From the NCBI GenBank assembly GCA_037127315.1, contig JBBBDQ010000332.1, forward strand, positions 556,001 to 620,000: a DNA stretch of 64,000 nucleotides. Direction: 5' to 3'. The DNA comes from Ascarosepion bandense. Its lineage: Eukaryota > Mollusca > Cephalopoda > Sepiida > Sepiidae. The notes beneath the pieces are model-generated. The model did no database searches. It was not told the origin of the DNA and saw nothing but the letters and a program-made list of their open reading frames with translations. A program made the translations under genes and the position numbers. This document shows, piece by piece, positions 10,561 through 19,440 of this stretch (position 1 is the first letter of the stretch; each line of letters starts with the position of its first letter).

Positions 10561-10815
10561 ATATATATATGTATAAAAACGTGATAATATATAGTAATAC
10601 TCATCTCCAAAACCTTCCTTGAAAACTTTTGAACGAAGGAAAAAATGGTTTAAAAAATACAAAAAAACAAGAAAGAGCTTAGGACATGAAAATCTGTCAA
10701 AAGTGTTCGGATAGAAACCTCAAGAAGTCCAAAGGAAAAAGAAAACAAACAAAAAAAAAAACAACACAAGTAACTATCTAACAGAAAGCACTTAATACAA
10801 AGGTAGAGCGGATTT

Positions 10816-10908
10816 AATTGAACCTAATGAGCCAGACGAACCTACCTAGGTTTCTCCTAAACGGATGGTCAGGGAATGCTGGCTTCGTCTGGCTCATTAG
10901 GTTCAATT
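10816..10908. repeat. Perfect 25-bp inverted repeat (hairpin)
   Basis: The 25 bases from AATTGAACCTAATGAGCC at 10816 recur as a perfect reverse complement ending near 10908 (GGCTCATTAGGTTCAATT), with about 43 bases between the arms. It lies immediately upstream of a (TA)n tract and a hammerhead element, like the hairpins at 16.49 and 60.0 kb. Confidence 0.8.
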
Positions 10909-10926
10909 ATATATACCTGTCTGAAG

Positions 10927-10958
<32 letters not shown>

Positions 10959-10961
<3 letters not shown>

Positions 10962-11200
10962 ATCCGCAGACAGATCTGTTTCGCTGTATCACAGCTCATC
11001 AGTACGGTTAGACTCCGATTGCTTTTAACCCAGGATCGAAACCTGACCGAATTGGAGTCAGTCGGGGATTCTACCACTGGGCTATGGGCGCTCGGTAGAA
11101 GAAGGCAGACTTTTTAGCGTGTATATTATCACTATACACGCCCAATAGGCAGAGTGCTCTAATTCATGACTGAATGAACATCTCTCATTCAGTCACGAAT
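10959..11200 (-). mobile_element. tRNA-headed short element, hammerhead family A
   Basis: Complete-looking reverse copy bracketed by (TA)n tracts at 10929-10958 and 11203-11219. On the minus strand: a 5' arm with TTCATTCAGTCATGAATTAG, then CGCCCATAGCCCAGTGGTAGA (A-box-like), AGGTTTCGATCCTGGG (B-box-like), AAGCAATCGGAGTCTAACC, and the hammerhead motif at the 3' end. Length is about 240 bases with no coding potential. The plan (pol III head plus hammerhead) resembles the Sm-alpha elements of schistosomes. Confidence 0.75.
10964..11007 (-). ncRNA. Hammerhead ribozyme motif, intact (family A)
   Basis: Minus strand: stem I 5' arm CCGTA (11003-11007), core CTGATGA (10996-11002), stem II GCTGT/ACAGC with a 3-nt loop (10983-10995), GAAA (10979-10982). 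Stem III is ACAG/CTGT around a 2-nt loop (10970-10979), C17 is at 10969, and the stem I 3' arm TGCGG at 10964-10968 pairs with CCGTA through one G-U. Every conserved core base is present. An outer AGTC/GACT pairing extends stem I past an internal loop. Self-cleavage is predicted, not shown. Confidence 0.8.
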
Positions 11201-11218
11201 CATATATATATATATATA

Positions 11219-11440
11219 TTAGTCATCCACATACAAGCCTGTTTCGCTGTATCACAGTTCGTGTGGCTAGATGCATCTACTTGTTTCTGGCCGGGATCGA
11301 AACTCGACTGATTTGGTGTCAGTCGGAGTCGCTACCCTCATGGAATAGCGCGTGTAATCAGAGAAGGGAAATTTTAACGTGTTGTATATAAGCAGTGTGT
11401 ACACACGCCAGTCACCGAAAGAACTCAATTCATTTCTGAA
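11219..11440 (-). mobile_element. Family A short element, diverged copy
   Basis: On the minus strand it shows the same layout: 5' AACTCAATT-containing arm, a tRNA-like part with GAGTTTCGATCCCGGCC, then the ribozyme remnant at 11227-11266. Stem I (CCACA/TGTGG) is perfectly paired with other bases than in the sister copies, and stem II CTGT/ACAG and GAAA remain. The CTGATGA core is reduced to CGAA and C17 is A, so this copy should not cleave. Confidence 0.65.
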
Positions 11441-11514
11441 GAGTCACGCATATAGCAGAAGTGGAAACTGTTTTTAAAATTTTCTTCTCCAGAGATCTCA
11501 ATCGTAATGAGAGC

Positions 11515-11518
<4 letters not shown>

Positions 11519-11574
<56 letters not shown>

Positions 11575-11655
11575 TTGAATGTATGGATCCAAATCAGACA
11601 AACTGAATAGAACATGTGGGAAAAATGTGTCCGTATGATAAAAGACACTTACTTA

Positions 11656-11716
<61 letters not shown>
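11519..11716. repeat. (TA)n tracts with unique spacer
   Basis: Two long TA runs (11519-11570 and 11659-11716) flank about 90 bases. The long IYIY open frames here are translated microsatellite and not genes. Confidence 0.9.
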
Positions 11717-11720
<4 letters not shown>

Positions 11721-11749
11721 TTAACTAGTTATTGCTCAGAATTAAATTA

Positions 11750-11965
11750 CACGATTATACAGTTGCATTAAAAAGTGCTCAGTATACTGTAGAACTTTGA
11801 AATATATTCATTCGGAAGTCAGTCGATTATGCAACTTTCAGTACCTTCAGACGTTATATAATCAACTGATTCTGCAACGCTTTTTTTCAGCCATGCAACA
11901 GGAACTTTCAGAATGCATAACTGGGAGTTCAAAATAAAAGAGGAGCCGGTCAAGAATTGTAAACA
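11750..11965 (-). repeat. GIY-YIG retroelement UTR-like repeat
   Basis: Shares AAAAAGTGCTCAGTATACTGTAG and a later TTCAGACG...ATCAACTGATTCTGC with 50.23-50.45 kb (and, reversed, 63.30-63.42 kb). At 50 kb this sequence lies 3' of a GIY-YIG endonuclease fragment, so it is probably that element's untranslated end. Not coding. Confidence 0.45.
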
Positions 11966-12129
11966 CTTCACATCACAGTTTGTATGTTCCTAAAATATAT
12001 TTTCTGATGTGCTTACATTCTGACATTACTTCGGACCTTTCCTTTAGTAGTAATGTCCGGAATTGATGAGATATCTTAATCAGACGAATATATCGAATTT
12101 TTAGCTGTAGAAGAATCCAATATTCCCTG

Positions 12130-12285
12130 CTATTCAGTGCAGAGCTGGAGGGAGAAAAGTTGGCATTTGTGCGTAAGTGAGTGCAACGAATTAAAGCAAA
12201 ATTTGAACTCGACCTTCTGATGTTTCATTCCGAACCGATATCCATTAGGATAGTTATAATGGATATCAGTTTGGCCACAACAAGT
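12130..12285 (-). mobile_element. tRNA-derived SINE, decayed 5' part
   Basis: TTTGTGCGTAAGTGAGTGCAACGAATT ... CCGAACCGATATCCATTA is a diverged minus-strand SINE head and upper body. The tail is missing. Confidence 0.55.
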
Positions 12286-12496
12286 AAATAATGCTTTCTT
12301 CTCTTTAATATTGAAAATGAGTTTATACATCATTTGTTTTTGAAGATTTACAACAAAAGTATTAACATCATTTACTAGTTCTCTATTATCCGCGAATTAT
12401 GCAAAATACGAAGTTCTGCTGAATTTTAAATCTCGCAAATGAATTGATACGGCGATTTTCAAAGTGCAGCTTAGATGTGGCATAAGGCCGAAAGTA

Positions 12497-12592
12497 TGGG
12501 GCACCCAGTGAGGATCGAACTCACTACTTAATTGTTACATTTCTCGCGAGACAAGCTTGCTAACCATTACACCACCTCGAGGTGCCCAAGAC
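12497..12592 (-). pseudogene. tRNA-like sequence (pseudogene or SINE head)
   Basis: Minus strand: GGGCACC opens and GGTGCCC closes an acceptor-like stem. There is an A-box-like GGTGTAATGGTTAGCA and a perfect T-arm (GTGAG TTCGATC CTCAC). The middle region between them is too long and lacks a proper anticodon stem (TCTCGCGAGA palindrome instead), so a working tRNA is unlikely. The neighbouring CATAAGGCCGAAAGTAT also occurs at 5.83 kb without the tRNA part. Confidence 0.5.
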
Positions 12593-12629
12593 TAATTGTA
12601 CATATGAAAACGAGTTAGGATTTCATCGA

Positions 12630-12805
12630 GAAGTGATGCTATTATGGTGTCTGTAGTAAGAATGGTAAGTTAGAATGTGTTGTTTTGGTGCAAGAAATAA
12701 TATGGTAGGTTTGAATCAGTAATCATGACTAACTAAGTTTAAGATAGGACAGACTGAAAACCAGCCCTCCCCTATTCACTATTTTAAACTTGTGCCACCT
12801 TTTTA
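12630..12805. repeat. Dispersed repeat shared with 15.78-15.96 kb
   Basis: TGTAGTAAGAATGGTAAG, TGTTTTGGTGCAAGAAAT, a CAGT..AT.AT.A.TAA block and GAC...GAAAACCAGC recur in the same order and orientation at 15780-15960. Function unknown; no long open frame. Confidence 0.55.
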
Positions 12806-12889
12806 TATTCTTCAAAATAAAAAATAAAAATCGTTCCGCCATTAGTTTAAGCGCAGTACTAGACTGGCAAGAAGCTCTCATTAATTCAC

Positions 12890-13016
12890 AGTTGAAGTGA
12901 TTAGATCGAACCTTAAGTTCTGTGTTACCATTTTCTTCTTTTGCATTTCTCGCTTGTGGAGTTCTCTTTTGACTGCATGCGTTCCAACCAACTTTGATCT
13001 TCAAAATTTTACAATT
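12890..13016 (+). mobile_element. LINE ORF C-terminus, interrupted by family B element
   Basis: Plus-strand frame gives CISRLWSSLLTACVPTNF and DLQNF, the well-known C-terminal block of a jockey/CR1-like LINE (compare RTSRLWNSLLHTC at 59.6 kb). The match stops at 13016 where the short element at 13017-13310 begins. A LINE-type tail (CTTAGTGGCTTTAGTGCCTTGC) reappears at about 13590-13650. Confidence 0.6.
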
Positions 13017-13310
13017 TTTACATTATTCGGACTATTGTCCTCATCTTTGTTGCCATTTGTACGTTGTTTCAGCCGCTGTACACTCCGACCTTCTTCAGGT
13101 GCTAGGAATTTCGAACAGAACCCTTCCTGGCAATCACTGGAGTATATGAACTCCATACCTTTGTGTCTCTTCTGGAAGTCATGAGTTATATCCATAAGTT
13201 ACATGTTCACCACTGCTGTGGCCTGGTATTGAACTCACAACATTTTGGGTGAAGTCACAGGAACTACGTCTATATCCATTGGGCCATGTGTCCTTAAGGA
13301 AAGCCGGGTT
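13017..13310 (-). mobile_element. tRNA-headed short element, hammerhead family B
   Basis: Minus strand: ATGGCCCAATGGATATAGAC (A-box-like), GAGTTCAATACCAGG (B-box-like), a body with ATAACTCATGACTTCC, then the hammerhead motif at 13067-13098, ending in GTCCGAATAATGTAAA. It interrupts a LINE C-terminus, so it is a genuine insertion, and it matches 9601-9890 through most of its length. Confidence 0.7.
13066..13098 (-). ncRNA. Hammerhead ribozyme motif (family B, diverged)
   Basis: Minus strand: CTGAAGA (13092-13098), extra A, stem II GGTCG (13086-13090) with CGGCT (13071-13075) using two G-U pairs, GAAA (13067-13070). The cleavage-site region reads CAAC in place of CGTC, so cleavage is doubtful. 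The stem stays paired despite changes relative to the 9.66 kb copy. Confidence 0.5.
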
Positions 13311-13589
13311 TTTGGGACTTATAAACTTAGTATCCAGTAAACCTTTTTTTACCAGATTTCATATTGCAATTTTTTATGTTAATAGTTTTCTCTAGTATTT
13401 TTTATGTTAATGGTTTTCTCTAGTATAGTATAGTAGGCACAGGTGAGGATAACACTCCGAATAATGTAAATACTGTAAATAGTGCTTCATCTCAGAAATA
13501 TAGTCAAATTCAAAATTTTAGTTGTAACGTCTGTAGTTATTTACTGTCTTTTGTTGTTCTCACATCTTAATAATTCTCTTTCTTATTCT

Positions 13590-13650
13590 TTCACACAAAG
13601 TAATCTACTGTATCTTAGTGGCTTTAGTGCCTTGCTTGGGTTGAAATGAT
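13590..13650 (+). mobile_element. LINE 3' tail
   Basis: The stretch CTTAGTGGCTTTAGTGCC followed by TTGCTTGGGTTGAAATGA is the 3' terminal motif of the LINE whose C-terminus lies at 12890-13016. Confidence 0.5.
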
Positions 13651-13904
13651 AAAAAGTTTATTAGCTATCTCTGATGATTCATTGATCATTTTTGTTAATA
13701 AAAAAGGATACGTGCTACATCAATATGGTTGCCTCTAATAAGCACCGTGTCTCTTTTACGGCTTTTTAATTACCTTCTTCGAAAGAAAGTAATTAAAAGG
13801 TCCAGCGACATTTGAACATATCTTGGCAAGAGCATTAGTGAAATATGTTAGAATAACGAGAAGATTAGATATCCACAAAATCTTTAATAAAGTCACTCTC
13901 TCTC

Positions 13905-13928
13905 CCCCCCTCTCTCTCTCTCTCTTTC

Positions 13929-13965
<37 letters not shown>

Positions 13966-13974
13966 GCTTGGTAA

Positions 13975-14013
<39 letters not shown>

Positions 14014-14022
14014 GCTTGGTAA

Positions 14023-14065
<43 letters not shown>

Positions 14066-14074
14066 GCTTGGCAA

Positions 14075-14129
<55 letters not shown>

Positions 14130-14138
14130 GCTTGGCAA

Positions 14139-14177
<39 letters not shown>

Positions 14178-14209
14178 GCTTGGTAATATCTATCTATCTA
14201 AGCTTTGTA

Positions 14210-14270
<61 letters not shown>

Positions 14271-14279
14271 GCTTGGTAA

Positions 14280-14325
<46 letters not shown>

Positions 14326-14328
14326 AGC
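13905..14328. repeat. (TC)n then (TATC)n compound minisatellite
   Basis: A short CT run leads into about 400 bases of TATC repeats interrupted several times by a fixed spacer (TATGCTTGGTAATATC, or GGCAATATC). Spacing between spacers varies by whole tetranucleotides. The SIYLSIYL frames are translated repeat and not genes. Confidence 0.9.
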
Positions 14329-14711
14329 TCTTTATTATTTATATATGTTTTACTTGTAAAATTTTCAGAAATACTGTCGCATTTTTTTCTTTATTCATCT
14401 TTTATTCTACTCGCCGTATTTTGCTAATATTCATCCTTCACATGGCCCAAGTGCCAGTCAAAATAATGGGTTACTGGAGAAGGTTTTTGAGTGAGCGTTG
14501 AAAGTACGAAATAAAAAGCGCAGTCTATGAGGATATCTGGGAAAGTTAGCATTTAACTCTAGACTTGAACAAATAAGATCTTAATGGTCGGAAAGCATCC
14601 ACTTGGGTGCTGGTTCCACAAAGTAGTGATTCATTTGAAATGCAATGAACAATGCATCACTGACCTGTATATATAAAAAGGCGAGCAAAATCGCAACTCA
14701 CGTGGCTTGAC
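14329..14711. other. Unassigned intergenic DNA
   Basis: No gene or known repeat was recognised between the minisatellite and the LINE fragment. Confidence 0.45.
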
Positions 14712-15068
14712 GATTCTTCTTCTTCTTCTATGTGCCCTGTCCCTTCAGGACGTAGGCGATCATGGCTCTCCATGTCTCCCTATTCCTTGTGTCTCTTAGT
14801 ATGTTTGCTCCTGTTATTCCTGGAAACCCCCGTTCCGTCATCCACCTGATCAGTCCCTGCAAATATGTTATCCGCTGCCTTCTCCTGTCTCTCTTTCCTT
14901 CTATCTGGCCAGTCAGTATCAGGTTCTCCAGGCTCTCCTTCCTCATTGCATGTCCCAGGAACTTCAGTTGTCTCTTCCTGATGCTCAGCATCAATTTCCT
15001 TTTTGTTACCATTCTTTCTAACACCTCGTCGTTGCTTGTATGCTCAGTCCACGATATCCGTAGCATAA
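14712..15068 (-). mobile_element. RTE-like LINE, C-terminal ORF and 3' end
   Basis: Minus strand encodes LRISWTEHTSNDEVLERM, KRQLKFLGHAMRKESLENL, GRRRQRITYLQGL-type and ITGANILRDTRNRETWR blocks, ending GQGT and then a (GAA)n tail (plus-strand CTTCTTCTT at 14716). The fragment starts at the FMLRISW block, where a different sequence is joined at about 15068. RTE-type LINEs commonly end in such simple-repeat tails. Homologous ends lie at 35.0 and 52.3 kb. Confidence 0.7.
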
Positions 15069-15339
15069 ATATTCTTCGCGGTTTTTGTTGTGGCAAAATT
15101 TTCGTCGCCAAGTTGTTGTGACAGGTTTGGACCGGGAAGAAAGACACGAAAACAAGAAGGTAGGTTCAAACAGTGTATTGGAAAAACAAAACATATATAC
15201 AATGTAAGAGTGTTAGTAGTCAGCAAATAGAAGTGTAACTGCGAACGGTATAGCTACGCCGCCTTCTTGACTGCTTCATGACTACCTCTAGACTGCGTCA
15301 CAGCTGCATCCTGGGACGTCACGCAGGTTATTTTCTTTT

Positions 15340-15680
15340 TTTTAATCATATCACCCCGAGCAAGGCGGTAACGCCACTGATGTGCAGGGGGCTACGTAAA
15401 AATGAAAAGATTGGAAAAGAGAAAGCCGGAAACCGCATCCTAAACAGGAAACAAGGGATGAGCCTCTTCACCTGTTCAATAGACGTGGGTGGAGTGGGAA
15501 CCGGGCGATAGTTTAGTCTATCTACTCCAATTGAAAAAAAAAGAAAAAGAAAAGAGTGTGAAGATTGGAAAAGAGAAAGCCGGAAACCACATCCTAAAGA
15601 GGGAACAAGGGATGAGCCTCTTCACCTGTTCAATAGACGTGGGTGGAGTGTGAACCGGGCGATAGATAGATCTATCTACG
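15340..15680 (-). repeat. Tail-sharing SINE-like repeat, dimer
   Basis: Reverse copy of the unit at 4.16 kb. On the minus strand a unit without tail (15680-15560) is followed by a unit with the full tail (15540-15340, ending CTTGCTCGGGGTGAT plus A-run). Each unit begins TAGATAGATCTATC or close to it and includes CGCCCGGTTC and ACCCACGTCTATTGAACAGG. Confidence 0.75.
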
Positions 15681-15779
15681 GAGGACGAGTCAATTCCTAT
15701 AGATAGGGCACCATAAGTTTTCATCTTTGCTATTCCACAGAAAAAATTGTACATGTAGGACTAGTTATATTTTCATAGT

Positions 15780-15960
15780 TCTCGAGGCATTATAGTGTTT
15801 GTAGTAAGAATGGTAAGTGAGAATGTGATGTTTTGGTGCAAGGAATATTCTATAATCTGCCTGGATCAGTGAATGATCCGAGCTAAGTTGTTTTAAGACA
15901 ACTGAAGACCAGCTGTATTCAATCCCCATTTTTCGGCATTGTGCTACAGTTTTTGTATTT
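15780..15960. repeat. Dispersed repeat shared with 12.63 kb
   Basis: Second copy of the repeat described at 12630-12805. No coding potential. Confidence 0.55.
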
Positions 15961-16064
15961 TTCTTACGAAAGTAAATATTATGACTTGACGATTACGTTT
16001 GGCACGAAACAAACTGATGTGGATGTTGACTTCAATGTCCACAGTCTGTCTGTCTGTCTGTCTG

Positions 16065-16365
16065 TCTATACCCGGTTCACACTCTACCCATGTCCATTGA
16101 ACAGGTGAAGAGGCTCATCCCTTGTTCCCTTTTTAGGACGTGGTTTCCGGTTTTCTCTTTTCCAATCTTGTCACACTTTTTTTTTTTCAATTGGAGTAGA
16201 TAAACTAAACTATCACCCGGTTCACACTCCACCCACGTCTATTGAACAGGTGAAGGGGCTCATCCCTTGTTCCCTCTTTAGGATGTGGTTTCCGGTTTTC
16301 TCTTTTCCAATCCCTTACGTAGCTCCCTGCACATCAGTGGCGTTACCGCCTTGCTCGGGGCGCCA
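16065..16365 (+). repeat. Tail-sharing SINE-like repeat, dimer
   Basis: Forward dimer. The first unit (from 16072) ends at TCACAC plus a T-run, and the second (from about 16192) carries the full tail GTGGCGTTACCGCCTTGCTCGGGGCG. The dimeric arrangement is the same as at 15.34 kb. A (GTCT)n run precedes it and a (TA)n tract follows. Confidence 0.75.
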
Positions 16366-16418
<53 letters not shown>

Positions 16419-16433
16419 AAATGCAGCAAAAAT

Positions 16434-16465
<32 letters not shown>

Positions 16466-16483
16466 ATTTTAGCTGCATTTCGA
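16366..16483. repeat. (TA)n tracts
   Basis: TA runs separated by AAATGCAGCAAAAAT and its reverse-complement-like partner ATTTTAGCTGCATTT, so the whole forms an imperfect palindrome. Confidence 0.85.
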
Positions 16484-16553
16484 TTCGTATATGCTAGAGT
16501 AGCTACTGTTATATATATATATAACAGTAGCTACTCTAGCATATACGCATCGT
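16484..16553. repeat. Near-perfect 34-bp inverted repeat (hairpin)
   Basis: Arms GCTAGAGTAGCTACTG... and its complement CAGTAGCTACTCTAGC face each other across a short TA loop, with one mismatch (ATTCG against CGCAT). It sits directly 5' of the family A hammerhead element. Confidence 0.8.
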
Positions 16554-16780
16554 TCATTCAGCAATGAATTAGAACGCTCTCAGTTATTGGGCGTGGAAAA
16601 TGATAATATACAAGCTAAAAAGTCTGCCTCCTTCTACCGAGCGCCCATAGCTCAGAGGTAGAATCGCCGACTGACGCCAATTCGGTCGGGTTACAATCCA
16701 GGGTAAAAAGCAATCGGCTGTCTAACGGTACTGATGAGCTGTGATACAGCGAAACAGATCTGTCTGCCGATGACTATATA
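16554..16780 (+). mobile_element. tRNA-headed short element, hammerhead family A
   Basis: Forward copy: TTCATTCAGCAATGAATTAG, TTATTGGGCGTGG, AAAAAGTCTGCCTCCTTCTAC, GCCCATAGCTCAGAGGTAGA (A-box-like), GTCGGGTTACAATCC (B-box-like), then a complete hammerhead at 16720-16774 followed by (TA)n. The head resembles a tRNA 5' half and T-arm without an anticodon arm. Homologue of 10959-11200 in opposite orientation. Confidence 0.75.
16720..16774 (+). ncRNA. Hammerhead ribozyme motif, intact (family A)
   Basis: Stem I CGGTA (16726-16730) with TGCCG (16765-16769); core CTGATGA (16731-16737); stem II GCTGT (16738-16742) with ACAGC (16746-16750) around GAT; GAAA (16751-16754). Stem III is ACAG/CTGT (16754-16763) with a 2-nt loop, and C17 is at 16764 as the predicted cleavage nucleotide. 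Beyond an internal loop, GTC (16720-16722) pairs with GAC (16772-16774). Compared with the 10.97 kb copy, a G-C pair in stem I is C-G, a compensatory change. Confidence 0.85.
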
Positions 16781-16804
16781 TGTATAATTTTAGGTGCATT
16801 TCAG

Positions 16805-16841
<37 letters not shown>

Positions 16842-17099
16842 CTTAGCTGCATTTCAGTTTTGCATATTTTTATTTTAGCTTTCCATTCATTGTTTTTACT
16901 CCGTTAAAATTTATTTCCCCAATAATGTCGTCAACTAGAAGCGCCACCACAGCTGCCACCCACACCAAAGAACATTGCCCTCCTCTTTTTTTACTTACTA
17001 CTCATGTTTCTCGATGGGCGGCTAAAAGCTTTAACCTTTCCGAACCAAATGACATACCCACCGGGTAAATATCTCATTGACATCTTGCCCGACCTTTGA

Positions 17100-17127
17100 G
17101 GTCAACTGTTTTGCTTATCTTACCATT

Positions 17128-17164
<37 letters not shown>

Positions 17165-17175
17165 ATATACCTTAT
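17100..17175. repeat. (TTTC)n microsatellite
   Basis: Short TTTC run. The open frame over it is low complexity. Confidence 0.8.
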
Positions 17176-17230
17176 TATTTTTTATACATTCATTGTTTTT
17201 AATTTCTTTATTGTTTTCATTGTTTACTGT

Positions 17231-17512
17231 TGGATGTGCGTTTTGGGGCACTGGATATCATCTCGGAACGACAAATCGGGTTGTCCATTTCGAATTTAAG
17301 TTGAATACCTTGCATTCACTTATGCACAAATACCCTTTAGGAAAGGTAAATTTATCTCTTCCCTCCAGTTATAGCTTAAATAATAGAACAGTTTGGGTTC
17401 TATCGCCTTGGCTGGCAACCATTCTAACGCAGAAAGCAATAGCCAGTTAGTCATGTCTCTTTCGAGACATGATCGCTCAAACGTGTATCACATATGGCAC
17501 TTAAATGACTGA
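17231..17512 (+). mobile_element. tRNA-derived SINE, forward
   Basis: GTGCGTTTTGGGGCACTGGATATC head, CATTTCGAATTTAAG B-box region, body, tail hairpin (17453-17472) and terminal CACTTAAATGACTGATT. Several small deletions relative to the copies at 37.98 and 53.05 kb. Confidence 0.8.
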
Positions 17513-17991
17513 TTGTTTTCAAATCTTTTATTCTTCATCTTCTTCATTTTTTTTTTTTACTTGTTTTTACCTTTTTTCAGTTAATGTTTCATTAACTTTT
17601 CTTGTTTTTATCCCTGTAGATTACTTTATTTTTCACCTTTCTTTCTTTCTTTCTTTTTTCTTTCCTTCTTTCTTTCTTTCTTCATATTTCGTCTCTTCTT
17701 TACGCTTCATTTCATTCTTCATCTACACTTTCTTTCTTTATATTTCAGATTTTTTTCTTTGATCTCTCATTAATTTTTTCTTTTTTTTTTTTAGTTATTC
17801 ATCAGCCCGTGTTTTTCGTTCATTCTTTTTTTCATATAATTTCTTCTTCATCCGTCATATCATTTCTACCTTCACATATGACAATTTCTTAATATGTTTT
17901 TTCAGTTTTTCTTTTTTCTTTCTTTCCTTCTATTTTCCCTAGCAAATTAGTTCATGTTTTATTTCCATGTGCTCTGTATTCCTATATTATT

Positions 17992-18040
<49 letters not shown>

Positions 18041-18720
18041 TTCTTTCTACTGCCATTTATCGCTTTCTAGCAAGGTCTTAAATGAAAACGATATTTTTGG
18101 ATGTTGGTGCCGGACAATATAAGACCCCATTACGATTATTATTATTAGTCGTAGTAGTAGTAGTAGTACTGTGAACACTAAAAAAAATAACTAAATAAAA
18201 ATGAAAAAGAATATATTTTTAAAAAGACGAAAATAATTTATAAAACGATTATTACAGATGAAATATTTTTTGTTGATTTATGTTATCATTTTTTCTTTCA
18301 GTTTCATTCTTTCTTTTTTTTTTAAATCATTTTATTATTGCCGTTGTTATTACCGTCATCAGATTTCTAAAAGTTCAATTTTTATTTTATTTTTATTTTC
18401 TCTTGTGAGCGTTTCGTTTATTCAGAGTGTTAAATTTCGCCCCAAATCACTTTATTTCTTAGCCTTAAGCTGGTTCGCCTGAACGAACGGACCAGGAAGT
18501 GGATGGATTGTTCGACAGACGAATTGGCTGCAAAGTCAATAAACCGATTTTTATTTTTATCTTTTGACTTAGAAAATTTCAAATAAAAAGTGTTGAAAGT
18601 GGAATTGAAGATTAAAAGAGAAATATATTTATTCTGATTTTTGCTTCTTATTTTATTTTATGTTTTTGCTTATCAATTTCGTTATATTAGATTATCCGTT
18701 AAAAGCCTCCACTTTTTCAG
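17513..18720. other. Pyrimidine-rich low-complexity DNA
   Basis: T- and C-rich sequence with (TTTC)n runs at about 17640-17690 and 17990-18040. Open frames translate to Phe/Ser/Leu-rich strings and have no domain. Confidence 0.8.
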
Positions 18721-18724
18721 ATAA

Positions 18725-19366
18725 ATTGAAGGAAAGATAAAAAAAGAAAGATTAAAAGAAAGAAAGAAAGAAGAAAGAAGGATTAAAAGATAAAAAGAAA
18801 GATTAAATGAAAGAAAGAAAGATTAAAAGAAAGAAAAAGATTGAAAGAAAGAAAGCTTAAAAGAAACAAAAAAGAAAGATTAAAAGAAAGAAAGAAAGAA
18901 AAAAGAAAAAGAAAGAAGAAAAAAGAATTAAAGAAAGATTTAAAGAAGCAAAAAAGAAAGATTAAAAGAATGAAAGATTAAAAGAAAGAAATATTAAAAC
19001 AAGCAAAAAGAAAGAAAAATTAAAAGAAAAAATTAAAAGAAAGAAAGAAAGCTTAAAAGAAAGAAAGATTAAAAGAAAGATTAAAAGAAAGAAAGAAAGA
19101 AAAAGAAAAAGAAAGATTAAAAGAATCAAAAAAGAAAGATTAAAAGAAAAAAAGAAAAAAGAAAGAAGAAAGAAAGATTAAAAGAAAGAAATATTAAAAC
19201 AAGCAAAAAAAGAAAAAAGATTAAAAGAAAGAATTAAAAGAAAGATTAAAAGGAAGAAAGAAAGCTTAAAAGAAAAAAGAACCATTAAAAGAAAGAAAAG
19301 AGAAAGACTGAAACAACGAAAGATTAAACAAAAGAAAAATTAAAAGAAGCAAAAAAGAAAGATTAT

Positions 19367-19402
<36 letters not shown>

Positions 19403-19440
19403 AAAAAGATTACAAAAATATAAGAAAGTAAAATAAATAA
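18725..19440. repeat. Purine-rich minisatellite (AAAGAAAGATTAA)n
   Basis: About 700 bases almost free of C and T outside the motif. The recurring unit is AAGAAAGATTAAAAGAAAG with variable numbers of GAAA between ATTAA blocks. It forms an asymmetric purine strand capable of triplex formation. No gene. Confidence 0.85.

Noticed and set aside
12497..12592. Functional tRNA gene
   Set aside because: Acceptor-like ends and T-arm are good, but there is no proper anticodon arm and the length is wrong.
13823..14427. Open frames made of SIYLSIYL repeats
   Set aside because: Translated TATC microsatellite; a four-base repeat stays open in all frames.
14762..15121. Plus-strand frame of 119 residues, and its like at 35047 and 52310
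   Set aside because: Antisense of the RTE-like LINE ORF; the minus strand encodes the recognised protein.
15069..15335. Possible LTR with primer-binding site (ACTTGGCGACG on the minus strand after TGTCACAACA)
   Set aside because: No second LTR, no gag or pol, and no clear polypurine tract. The junction with the LINE at 15068 is real but the origin is unknown.
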